This document shows positions 1 to 8,000 of a stretch of DNA of 20,275 bases, piece after piece; the first letter of the stretch is position 1, and every line of letters begins with the position of its first letter. Both the position numbers and the translations under genes were made by a program. The stretch lies in NCBI GenBank assembly GCA_964556665.1, contig CAZKXU010000065.1:1-20275 (forward strand). The letters are read 5' to 3'. The notes beneath the pieces are model-generated. The model saw nothing but the letters and a program-made list of their open reading frames with translations. It was not told the DNA's origin and made no database searches. The DNA is from CAZKXU01 sp964556665 (lineage in GTDB: Bacteria > Bdellovibrionota_C > UBA2361 > CAZKXU01).

Positions 1-2013
1 CCAGAAGATAGCAGTCTTTAGAGACTCTTCCATTTTAGGACCAGCCATAGAACCTGCATTATCTATGAGTAACTGTACAAACATCTTTGGATCAGGTGAT
101 CGTTGAGGCTGTCTTCTTGTATAAAATCGCTGATCGTCCACTACAAGACGCCTAATGAATGTTTTTCTATTTAATCGTGGGCCGGCGTAATACTCCCCTC
201 CATGTTTATATTCAGTTTTCTTCGGTAAATATTCACTTAAATCTTTGATAAAGGCGGCGATTTTGCCTTGCATTGCATTTTCAAGCTCCCTAAATTTTAG
301 AAATTGCTCCCGATCTGCTTGATCAAATCCATTAATAAGCATCTGCCTAGCTTCGATCTGACGCTTTAGCTCCTCAACTATCTCTGCTTGATTTGGTGGT
401 ATCTCTTGTAACGAGGAGTCCCCTCCACTTCCACTATTTCCAAACTGCTCCTCATATTGAACAATAGCGCTGCTAATCTCCGCTGCTTTATTTTCATCTT
501 CATATACACGCGGACAAAGTATCTGCTCGCCACTTTTTTCATCACGCTTTGCTTCAAATTGCGGTAAGCCATCTCTCTTTAGCTGCTCTACATGTTTATC
601 ATCTAAGTTTTCATGTGCAGCTTTCTTTAGCTCCTCCTTTAAATGAGCCGGAAGCGCAGACCTAATTCGCTCTAGCTCCTTTTTTATCTCCTTATTGAGT
701 TTTTCAAGATCGATATCATTGGTTAATGCTCCAGCAGCTCCACCTTTCTCAGAAAGCTTCTTATCAAATTCTTTTTGCTCTTGTTCCTGTCGATCTAGCT
801 CGCCTTTAAGCTCATCTTTGAATTGCCTGCTCCCTTCTCCTGAAAATCTTTCCTGACTAGCTTTTTTATCTCTTTCCTTATTGGCTGCTTCATCTTGACT
901 CTGGCTGCCTCTGCTCATACCAAGTAGCCGCTTCAAGCTGGAAAGCGCTCGCTCTAAGCCAGACTGCGAACTTTTTTGTGCATTTTGGCCATCTTCAGCA
1001 GTACCGCTTGCGTTCCCTTGGCCCGCTTGCCCTAAACTGCTTCCAGAAAGTTTACGTGCTAACTCTTTAAGCTCTTCCTGCTCCTCAGCCTTTTTTTCCA
1101 ATGCTTTATAATGCGGCCAGATATTCTGTTTAACATTATCATAGTTAGTTTTTGCATTTGGGCCTGAAAAGAACTGATCAACAAACGGCCTGATCTTCTC
1201 GAAAATGTCGAGTACTTCTTGATTTTTCAAGGTCGGAATACTTTGTCCAGTAATCCAATAATAATTAATATTTAATCCGAGTTGATGACCAAGCGGCTGT
1301 GCATTAATTTTCTCTAGAATCTCCTCAAATGAGGCTGCATATGTTTTTTGCAAATTAGCCCTCACCACCTCCGATCCTTTAATCTCTAAGTTATTAACCC
1401 AGGGATCTTCAAGCGCATTATGGATACTCATCCATGCACTAGGTAGATAACCCTCATCATGCGCAAATCGCTGACCCTCAAAAAAATAGCGATATTCACT
1501 ATGATTGGCATGCCCGACCTCATGTCGTAGCTTGCCCATAATCTCCTCCTCAGTTGCACTAGCGAGATCTGTTAAGGTGTAATAAATACGGGTCGGACGC
1601 AGGCCGTCAGCAGGCAGATCGTCGAGTGTCTTTCTTTTTCCAGTAATATAGTCAGAAACTAGCCCGACAACTTTTGGACTAAGACCACAAGCCCAAGTAT
1701 TTAATCCTGGAGGAGCTGGCAAGACCTCCATATCATAATTATCGGAAAATACTCGAGCTACCGTAGCTATACGATGCTTTAGCTGTTGGATATCTTTTTT
1801 TGAACGTGCAACTCTTGGTGGAACAGCTACTCCAAAGATTGTAAATGGAGTGGTATTAGCTCCTCCCACAGAAAAGTTTACTGCGGTGAAAAGTTCTCTA
1901 GTCGGCGGCTCTAAGTCTGTTATTGATGCTACTTGTCTATTCGCAGCTGGAAATAGGCTATCTCTACTTTTGAATCCTTGATCTCTCGGTTGAAGGAATT
2001 GCGTTGAAACCAT
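1..2013 (-). CDS. Zincin-like plus VWA-domain protein, C-terminus beyond the window
   Basis: This reading frame is open for 671 codons from an ATG at 2013 to the window edge, so the C-terminus is missing. Residues 164-168 read HEVGH, a zinc-metalloprotease HEXXH motif, followed at about 200-208 by ALEDPWVNN. That layout resembles metallopeptidase-like domains found upstream of VWA domains in uncultured bacteria, from memory. Residues 305-600 are charged, Gln/Lys/Glu-rich and probably coiled-coil or disordered. From about 644 a von Willebrand A domain begins: the strand MFVQLLID is followed by NAGSM. The metal site is usually DxSxS; here it is D651-N-A-G-S655, so the first serine is alanine. 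No signal peptide is visible, so it is probably cytoplasmic. VWA proteins of this type often work with MoxR AAA+ ATPases, but any partner would lie outside the window. The start fits because no in-frame start precedes it and the next gene diverges. Function is unknown. Confidence 0.8.
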   Translation of the reverse strand, partial: MVSTQFLQPRDQGFKSRDSLFPAANRQVASITDLEPPTRELFTAVNFSVGGANTTPFTIFGVAVPPRVARSKKDIQQLKHRIATVARVFSDNYDMEVLPAPPGLNTWACGLSPKVVGLVSDYITGKRKTLDDLPADGLRPTRIYYTLTDLASATEEEIMGKLRHEVGHANHSEYRYFFEGQRFAHDEGYLPSAWMSIHNALEDPWVNNLEIKGSEVVRANLQKTYAASFEEILEKINAQPLGHQLGLNINYYWITGQSIPTLKNQEVLDIFEKIRPFVDQFFSGPNAKTNYDNVKQNIWPHYKALEKKAEEQEELKELARKLSGSSLGQAGQGNASGTAEDGQNAQKSSQSGLERALSSLKRLLGMSRGSQSQDEAANKERDKKASQERFSGEGSRQFKDELKGELDRQEQEQKEFDKKLSEKGGAAGALTNDIDLEKLNKEIKKELERIRSALPAHLKEELKKAAHENLDDKHVEQLKRDGLPQFEAKRDEKSGEQILCPRVYEDENKAAEISSAIVQYEEQFGNSGSGGDSSLQEIPPNQAEIVEELKRQIEARQMLINGFDQADREQFLKFRELENAMQGKIAAFIKDLSEYLPKKTEYKHGGEYYAGPRLNRKTFIRRLVVDDQRFYTRRQPQRSPDPKMFVQLLIDNAGSMAGPKMEESLKTAIFW

Positions 2014-2158
2014 ATGTCAAAGACTTGCAGTAACACATAAAGTCCTGAAACCTTTGACAAAACCTGGCAAAAAGTCATATACGAGTTTTATGACTTATAA
2101 TTAGGATTATTAAGAGTCCGTATCGATTCACTGTAGAATTGTTAGAAATTTGTTAGGC

Positions 2159-2185
2159 TAGTTTTTGTCGATTGGACAAAAACTA
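2159..2185. other. Perfect 11-bp inverted repeat
   Basis: TAGTTTTTGTC at 2159-2169 is exactly complementary to GACAAAAACTA at 2175-2185, with a 5-nt loop. It lies upstream of both flanking genes and no U-tract follows the stem in either direction. An operator or RNA hairpin is therefore more likely than a terminator. Its right arm runs into the first half-site of repeat copy 1. Confidence 0.6.
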
Positions 2186-2255
2186 ACTTATAATAAGTGC
2201 AACCAACTACATTATATAATTAGTGATTTTGAAATAACTTATAATAGAGTGATCC
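2171..2255 (+). repeat. 51-bp-spaced intergenic repeat, copy 1
   Basis: Two identical 12-mers, TAACTTATAATA, lie at 2184-2195 and 2235-2246, exactly 51 bp apart. Over 62 positions from 2182 the copy matches copy 3 at about 55, counted by eye. Between the half-sites is the shared word GCAACCAA. The first half-site contains a TATAAT-like -10 and an 11-bp odd palindrome, CTTATAATAAG. It lies between the VWA and Minf_1886 genes. Confidence 0.75.
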
Positions 2256-2325
2256 TTCTTCCTTCATTTCTCTTACAGGGATATCCTTCCCATATTAGAG
2301 GACAATATATTGAGTTCTTAGCTGC

Positions 2326-2353
2326 TTGATTAGCTTTAATTAAGCGTTACAAT
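2326..2353 (+). promoter_or_regulatory. Sigma70-like promoter of the Minf_1886 gene
   Basis: TTGATT (2326-2331), a 16-bp spacer and TACAAT (2348-2353) precede the GTG start at 2361 by 7 nt. The transcript would start at or next to the start codon, which predicts a leaderless mRNA. No Shine-Dalgarno sequence is present. Confidence 0.5.
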
Positions 2354-2360
2354 AGATTAC

Positions 2361-2822
2361 GTGTTACAGGAATTGCTAGAGAGGAAACTACATAACGTAT
2401 GGCAAAGTCAGAAATCGACTAATGGGTATGCCTATGAAGCATTTGAGTTTGTGTATGAGGCATTACCCACAAGTAATACCGCTAGAGCCTTCTTTAAAAA
2501 ATCTGATCATATTACTTCTGAACAGTTTTGCACTGCATTTGTCGAACAAGCACGTAATCATTTTGGAGCCCTTGCGCCAACTGTTTTGCAATATTGGGGG
2601 ATATTTAGTTTTAGTGATTTAGGGAAAATAGTCCAAATACTGGTGGATAACTCACTTTTAAATTGTAATCCAGAGGATTTCCCATTTCCAGAACTTAATA
2701 ATTTATGGCAGCGCTTCCAACAGACAGCAATTGCTAGCATATCTTCGGGTAGTACAAAGACAACCTATCAACCTGACTTAAGTAACGCTGCACTTCCCGA
2801 AGTTCCTCAACCGCCCTCCTAA
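2361..2822 (+). CDS. Minf_1886 / TIGR04138-type conserved protein
   Basis: This is a 153-residue soluble protein starting at GTG. Its core resembles the uncharacterised Minf_1886 (TIGR04138) family, which I recall mainly from planctomycetes, verrucomicrobia and relatives. An N-terminal YAYEAFEFVYEAL segment (about 23-35) is followed by an HIT...F segment. Then come HFGALAPTVLQYWGIFS (about 67-83) and a D-L-G-K-I-V...LV segment (about 86-96), ending near the family's usual D/E-DF position. The Pro/Ser/Thr-rich tail after about residue 125 looks disordered. There is no signal peptide or catalytic signature, and the family's role is unknown. It is a single gene between repeat copies 1 and 2, with its own predicted leaderless promoter. 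Family assignment is from remembered motif order and is moderately certain; the open frame itself looks real. Confidence 0.7.
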   Translation: MLQELLERKLHNVWQSQKSTNGYAYEAFEFVYEALPTSNTARAFFKKSDHITSEQFCTAFVEQARNHFGALAPTVLQYWGIFSFSDLGKIVQILVDNSLLNCNPEDFPFPELNNLWQRFQQTAIASISSGSTKTTYQPDLSNAALPEVPQPPS

Positions 2823-3047
2823 TTTTTTACTGAACCCCCAACTCATTGGTCACACGCTTCACTAGCTGATAATAAAAGCAACCAATCGAACTATCGTATT
2901 AGTAATTTTAAGATAGCTTATCATCTGGATTTATACTATTGCTGCGTGTTAGCACCATACAAGCTGTCATTTCTCATAAGCCTCCTACCGCGAAGGCTGA
3001 TCTGCATGAAATTACATCGGATTTTTTGAAATACTCCTTTCAAGAGA
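2823..3047. other. Convergent gap with repeat copy 2 and weak hairpins
   Basis: This 225-bp gap lies between the ends of the Minf_1886 gene (+) and the Fic gene (-). Besides repeat copy 2 it holds a weak AGCCT...AGGCT stem near 2980-3000. It also holds a 6-bp TTGAAA/TTTCAA stem (3026-3043) just past the Fic stop. Neither stem has a convincing U-tract, so no terminator is called. Confidence 0.5.
2845..2930 (+). repeat. 51-bp-spaced intergenic repeat, copy 2 (diverged)
   Basis: Half-sites TAGCTGATAATA (2863-2874) and TAGCTTATCATC (2914-2925) start exactly 51 bp apart, as in the other two copies, and the shared word GCAACCAA follows the first. The left flank (CCAACTCATTG, from 2838) resembles that of copy 3. 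This is the most diverged copy. It sits between convergent gene ends, where a promoter would have no obvious target. Confidence 0.65.
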
Positions 3048-3962
3048 TTATTTCCTGAGACTGCTGAGATAATCTAAAATTGATTTTTCTGTCGCCAGCC
3101 AGTTACGTGCCTTCTTGTGTGCATCAATCTTTCCTTGTCGAGCTAGCAAGCTTAAATACTCCTGTGAGTATGGGAATTTATTAGCAAGATCAGCTAACGG
3201 AACATACTCGTTGGCCCCCAAAGCTCCGCAGCTCTCAAGATATAGATCTAGTGAACGCTCCAGCGCCTGAGCGATTAATAAGATAAAATCTTTATAGTCA
3301 CCTTTGTTCGCTTGGTTAAGTGAGCGATAATACTGTTTTCTATTATTCTTCAGAATAATAGCTGGTGGGTATCCAAATTTTAGGAAAAGAAGATTCATCA
3401 ATAATCTGGCTGTTCTTCCATTTCCATCGAAAAACGGATGAATCCAGACAAATCTATGATGAAATCTTGCTATAAGTTCAATATGATTGAACTTCTCTGG
3501 GTTATCGTTTGTATAGGTCACTAGTTCCTTCATTAACGAGCTGATTTTTACAAAATTAGGAGGAGTGAAGTTCGCCCCAAGTATGCGCACCTGCCCGTTT
3601 CGATACCTACCTGCAAATTCAGACTCTATATTTTCTAGAACCACGCTATGAATGCTATAGATATCTTTCTCATTTAGAATGTATTTGGGTCTAGCTAGCT
3701 CCTCTACGAGGTAAATTGCTTTTTCGTGATTCTTTGCTTCAAAGTGCTCACGAAGATTTCTACCTTTTATAGTGATGCCTTGCTCAAGCACCAATCGAGT
3801 CTCCTGCAACGTGAGAGTATTGCCTTCAATAGCGTTGGAATTATAGGTCCACTCGATAGCTAGTTCAGATTTAAGACGTTTCAGTGCTGCTTGGGGAAGT
3901 GGCCGTAGCTTCACAAGCTGCTTTTTCTTAGTTTCTATTCTTTCAAGTATTTTTTGACTCAT
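3048..3962 (-). CDS. Class II-like Fic protein with C-terminal HTH
   Basis: Fic enzymes transfer AMP, or sometimes another nucleotide moiety, from a nucleotide to a hydroxyl side chain of a target protein. This 304-residue cytoplasmic protein has the complete core HPFFDGNGRTAR at 175-186, with catalytic His175, anion-binding Asp179 and Gly-Asn-Gly. An N-terminal inhibitory helix motif, SNAIEG at 42-47 with Glu46, marks the self-inhibited class II type. Residues from about 252 (YVPLADLANKFPYSQEYLSLL...) look like a small excisionase-like helix-turn-helix, so the protein probably also binds DNA. The ATG at 3962 lies at the edge of a perfect 12-bp inverted repeat that brackets the -10 box, which suggests autoregulation. 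It stands alone between repeat copies 2 and 3, with no Fic-antitoxin gene beside it. Nothing catalytic is missing. The target is unknown. Confidence 0.93.
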   Translation of the reverse strand: MSQKILERIETKKKQLVKLRPLPQAALKRLKSELAIEWTYNSNAIEGNTLTLQETRLVLEQGITIKGRNLREHFEAKNHEKAIYLVEELARPKYILNEKDIYSIHSVVLENIESEFAGRYRNGQVRILGANFTPPNFVKISSLMKELVTYTNDNPEKFNHIELIARFHHRFVWIHPFFDGNGRTARLLMNLLFLKFGYPPAIILKNNRKQYYRSLNQANKGDYKDFILLIAQALERSLDLYLESCGALGANEYVPLADLANKFPYSQEYLSLLARQGKIDAHKKARNWLATEKSILDYLSSLRK

Positions 3963-3995
3963 ATCGGATAGGTTTAATATTACACCTATCCGATA
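3962..3995 (-). promoter_or_regulatory. Perfect 12-bp inverted-repeat operator of the Fic gene
   Basis: TATCGGATAGGT at 3962-3973 is exactly complementary to ACCTATCCGATA at 3984-3995, with a 10-bp spacer that carries the -10 box. One arm touches the Fic start codon. A dimer bound here would block the promoter; the C-terminal HTH of Fic is the obvious candidate (inference). Confidence 0.65.
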
Positions 3996-4005
3996 CTAAG
4001 GGCAA
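3977..4005 (-). promoter_or_regulatory. Sigma70-like promoter of the Fic gene
   Basis: Read on the minus strand: TTGCCC (4000-4005), a 17-bp spacer and TAATAT (3977-3982), 14 nt before the ATG. The expected leader is under 10 nt, too short for a Shine-Dalgarno site. The -10 box sits in the middle of the inverted repeat. Confidence 0.55.
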
Positions 4006-4073
4006 GGCTTCATATACCACAGGAGCCTTCAATATTACACCAACTCACTGCATCACTGACAACGATATTTTTA

Positions 4074-4140
4074 ACTAACTTATAATAAATGCAACCAACC
4101 ACATTATATTATTAATGATTTTGAGGTAGCTTATAGTCAT
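4074..4140 (+). repeat. 51-bp-spaced intergenic repeat, copy 3
   Basis: Half-sites TAACTTATAATA (4076-4087) and TAGCTTATAGTC (4127-4138) start 51 bp apart. The interior matches copy 1 closely (about 55 of 62 by eye) and includes GCAACCAA and the start of an ACATTATAT run. The left flank from 4040 resembles copy 2, so the full element may be about 100 bp. Confidence 0.75.
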
Positions 4141-4262
4141 GATGTATTATATAGGGCCTGGCACCAGACTCTCTACGACAGGAGTTGTTAGTACTTATCT
4201 CTGCACTATCTCGATGACTACATAAAAAAAGTTTCTCTAAATCACTTATTTAGCATTCAACA

Positions 4263-4292
4263 TTGTAGTAAAGTTGAGCTTCATCTTGTAAT
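4263..4292 (+). promoter_or_regulatory. Possible promoter of the LURP-one-like gene
   Basis: TTGTAG (4263-4268), an 18-bp spacer and TGTAAT (4287-4292) lie 14 nt before the ATG at 4307. The -35 match is weak. The predicted leader is very short. Confidence 0.35.
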
Positions 4293-4306
4293 ACATTGCA
4301 TTGATT

Positions 4307-5032
4307 ATGACATTTGAATTTAGAAACACCCAGAATAACGGCAGGGCAAGTTGGCCACGAGTTGCGGCACTTGGAGTTTGCACGCTGGCCGGACTCTGTT
4401 CCGGTGAATTAGCCAAGAAAGTCACTATAAGTAACATGCCTAGCCCTCTAGAAAGAGGAACAGATCCGAATACCGGCTTATCCAATTTCCTTATCCTAGA
4501 CGAAACTCTATTTTCGGTTGGCTTAGATATGAAGGTATCAAGCGACTCTGAAAATATAGGTAAAGTAGTAGAAAGAAATTTACGCATGCGTAAAACTTTT
4601 GAGCTACTTGATTCAACAGGAAATGTAAAAGCTAGTGCGAGTGAGGAGATATTGAGTATTGGAGTAAAGATCGATATTCATGATGAGAAAGGTACTAAAA
4701 TAGGATCAGTACAAGAAAATGTTATTGAAAATTTTTTTTCGGCAAAAAGTCACTATACCATAAATGACGCAAATGGTAACGAAATTGCACATTCAGAAAA
4801 ATTAGATTTTGGTGGAACTGAGATCGAGATTAAAGATCCCAATGGAAAATTATTAGTAGTGATGCGTCGACCGGTGATTAATTTATGGCTGGATAGCTGG
4901 ATTGTAAGTATTTTAAGCCCAATTGATCCAAGACTAATTATTTTTATACCAAGTTTTAAAACCTCTGCTGATAAGAAACGGGAGGCAGAGCAAGCGGAAC
5001 AAGAGGAACAAGAGGAACAAGATAATAAATGA
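4307..5032 (+). CDS. LURP-one / phospholipid-scramblase-like protein with N-terminal anchor
   Basis: The protein is 241 residues from the ATG at 4307; a TTG two codons earlier is possible. A hydrophobic stretch at about 17-32 (PRVAALGVCTLAGLCSG) could be a signal anchor. The cysteine in it lacks a proper lipobox, because Leu precedes it. Residues of about 58-200 show the repeating beta-hairpin pattern of LURP-one-related proteins (PF04525, COG4894). Strands follow the FLILDETLFSVG, KTFELLDSTGN, SEEILSIGVKIDIHDEKG, ENFFSAKSHYTINDANG and EIEIKDPNGKLLVVMRRP pattern. This fold is shared with tubby and scramblases and is suspected to bind membranes, but its bacterial role is unknown. The last 25 residues are a Glu/Gln repeat tail. 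It is a single gene convergent with uvrA. Confidence 0.75.
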   Translation: MTFEFRNTQNNGRASWPRVAALGVCTLAGLCSGELAKKVTISNMPSPLERGTDPNTGLSNFLILDETLFSVGLDMKVSSDSENIGKVVERNLRMRKTFELLDSTGNVKASASEEILSIGVKIDIHDEKGTKIGSVQENVIENFFSAKSHYTINDANGNEIAHSEKLDFGGTEIEIKDPNGKLLVVMRRPVINLWLDSWIVSILSPIDPRLIIFIPSFKTSADKKREAEQAEQEEQEEQDNK

Positions 5033-5086
5033 TCATTTATTCTTTAAAAGTCTAACAATCTATTTATTATTATTTAATCGCATACC

Positions 5087-8000
5087 TTAACCAGCCGCCA
5101 TACTATCATGTTTAGTTTCACCTTTATGTTTATGCGTGCCATGATATACGATCCTGCCGCCCTGCTCTCCTGCTCCCGGCCCCATCTCCACTATGTAATC
5201 AGCATGCGCTATTATATCCTCATCATGCTCTATCACAATCACGGAATTCCCCTTTGCTACTAGCTGTCGAAGAGTGCGAATGAGTTTGGCAACATCCAAC
5301 TTGTGAAGACCGGTACTCGGCTCATCAAGTACGTACAGAGTATGTCCTGCGGCTGTACTATCCAGCTCAGTTACTAACTTCAAGCGCTGCGCCTCACCTC
5401 CGGAAAGAGAGGCGGAGCTCTGACCCAGCGCCAAGTATCCAAGCCCAAGTTCGCAGGCTAAGTGCAGGCTGTGATATATTCGACGATGATTAGCAAACTT
5501 TAATTTTGCCTCTTCAAAGGTAAGAGCCAGCGCCTCGCTAATATTAATTCCAAGATAACGAACAGAGTTGGCGTCATCCCCAAAGCGAACACCTCCGCAA
5601 CTTTCGCAGATGGATTCAGCGTCAGCAAGGAAACTCATCTCTAAGCGGATAATACCAAGCCCTTTGCAAACAGAGCAGCGGCCCTTGCCTGTATTATATG
5701 AGAAAAAACCGTTCCCCCATCCACGTGATTTTGCTTCAACAGTGTTTGCAAAAATCTTTCTTACCTCATCCCAAACCCCTAAATACGAGGCTGGGGTAGA
5801 TCGCGAACTGATGCCGATCGGCTTCTGATCCACATACAGAACACGCGCTAATTCAATTGAGCTGCCGACTTCGCAGTTATTATGAATCCAGGCGCGCCCT
5901 TCTTTCTTTACCTTACCCAAGCTGATTGTATCTGCAATAATTGAATGTACTAATGAACTTTTTCCAGCACCTGATACTCCTCTAACAACGAGCAGCTGAT
6001 TTAGCGGCAGTGATATATTTAAATTTACAATATTATTTGCGCTGCCATTCTTAATAGTTAAACTCTCAGATACTTTGGCAGGGGTGGCAGCCTCAACATT
6101 AAGCTCCTCTCTCATTGCACGAGCTGTAAGTGTAGAGGATTTTTTAAATTTAGATATATTATCGTTAAAGACGATCTGGCCGCCGTGCCCCCCTCCTCCA
6201 GGTCCAATCTCTACTACATGATCAGCGCTCATGATCGCCTGCGCATCATGTTCGATTATTATTACAGAATTATTCGAGGCCTTAAGATCATGGAGCTTAG
6301 CTAATACTTTTGCATTTTCCGTTGGGTGCAGACCAACGCTTGGTTCATCAAAAATATAGATTACACCACTCAGCGGTGAGCCTATCGCAGTGGCCAAGCG
6401 CAGACGCTGCAGCTCCCCATTTGAAAGGCTAGAACAGCTGCGCTCCAGTCCTATATAATCAAGTCCAAAATTTAATAAAGTATCAAGTCGGGCGAATAGT
6501 TCTCTCAGTACCGGCGCCGCTAAAGCTGACATATGCGTATCAAACTTTAAAGTCTCGAGAAAAAGTTTCAGTGCTGCGGCTTTTAGCTTAGTTGCCTCGA
6601 AAATATTAAGCCCATTCAGCCTAATATTTCTTCCGATTGCATTTATGCGTGCGCCATTACAATCAGCACACACGACACCGCTCTCGACAACACCTCGACC
6701 GCTACAGCTCTTACATGCACCGCGCTTTGAATTAAATGAGAGATCTTCAGGATCCGGTTTAAAAAAACCAGTTTGACATTTCGAACATGTGCGCTCCGTA
6801 CTATAGATTGTTTCTGAATTCGCGGTATGAACAACAAGAGTGCCAGCACCCAGGGCAATAGCCTGCGTGGTGCAATCCTGAATAACTGCGAGATCCATCG
6901 TCTTTGGATTAAACCTGCCTACTACAAAATCAATATTATGAGGCTTTCCTTTACTCAATCCTTCCTCGAACAGCCGCGGCGGAGCAAAGCTGCCGTCTAC
7001 ACGCACCTCTGTTATCTCAAGAGCTCTTGCCCGCTCAAAAACCGCCTTATGCTCCCCTTTCTTCATTTTGATTACAGGAGCTAGGACGCGCAAACTCGGT
7101 ACGCCAACTGACTTCACTCTTTTCGCAATCTCCTCCGTAGACAGCGGCGAGATGCGCTCCTGCGGGTGCTTTGGGCAAAATTGCTCGCCTAGTTTAGCAT
7201 AAAGCAGACGGAGAAAATTATAGATCTCCGACATAGTAGCTACTGTAGAGAGATGGCCTGGCTGATATGTGTGTTGATATACACAGATCGTAGGAGCTAT
7301 GTTTTTAATCGATTCGATATCGGGCTTCTTTAGCTCCTCTATAAACTGCCTTGCATACGGCGATAGACAATCAAGATAACGACGCTGCCCTTCCGCATAA
7401 ATAATATCCTTGGCAATCGTAGATTTACCGGATCCGGATACTCCGGTCAGTGCAACTACTTTGTTAAGCGGTATCTTTAAATCAAGATTTTTTAAATTAT
7501 GCTCGCGTGCACCCTTAATCTCAAGTGACTTTACTTCTGCCGCCACCTCTTTCTTGCTCTTTGTCTCCAATACCTCCAACGGCATAGCTCTGTTCAGGGC
7601 CGGCTGTGAACTAGAAACAGAACTCTTCATTCTTTGTACAGACTCTGCTGCGCGTTTAACATACTCCTTTAAATACCGAGCAGTGTAGGAAGCTCCATTG
7701 CTGTCATTTAAAAACTGATGCGGAGTCCCTTCCTTAAGCACCCTACCCCCATCTGCTCCGCCTTCCGGCCCCAAATCAATGATCCAATCCGATGCCAAAA
7801 TGAGACTTAAATTATGCTCCACGCAGAGGACTGTGTGTCCGCGCTGACAGAGCTTTCTAAGGAGCCGAATCAGATTTTCAACATCATGCAGATGCAGCCC
7901 CGTGGTAGGCTCATCAAAGATTAACAAAGTTTTTCCGGAGGACTCAGCGATATAAGGAACAAGCTTTAGCCTCTGCGCCTCACCGCCCGAAAGCTCGCTT

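Larger units (their letters stand above)
2014..2360. other. Divergent intergenic region with hairpin, repeat copy and promoter
   Basis: This 347-bp gap separates the VWA gene (-) from the Minf_1886 gene (+). It holds an 8-bp inverted repeat, TGTCAAAG/CTTTGACA (2015-2022 and 2052-2059), just outside the VWA start. It also holds a perfect 11-bp hairpin (2159-2185), copy 1 of the 51-bp-spaced repeat (2171-2255) and a promoter for the rightward gene (2326-2353). I see no convincing sigma70 promoter for the VWA gene. Confidence 0.6.
3996..4306. other. Divergent gap between the Fic and LURP-one genes
   Basis: Beyond the Fic operator this gap holds a 6-bp AAGGCT/AGCCTT inverted repeat (4004-4009 and 4024-4029), repeat copy 3 (4074-4140) and a possible promoter for the LURP-one-like gene. 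The 120 bp after copy 3 show nothing recognisable. Confidence 0.5.

Noticed and set aside
2171..4140. Integron attC sites as an explanation for the three repeats
   Set aside because: The copies lack clear GTTRRRY and RYYYAAC ends, fold only weakly, and the genes between them face different ways and carry their own promoters.
4418..4425. A lipoprotein signal in the LURP-one-like protein
   Set aside because: The cysteine is preceded by Leu, not Gly/Ala/Ser, so the lipobox rule is not met.
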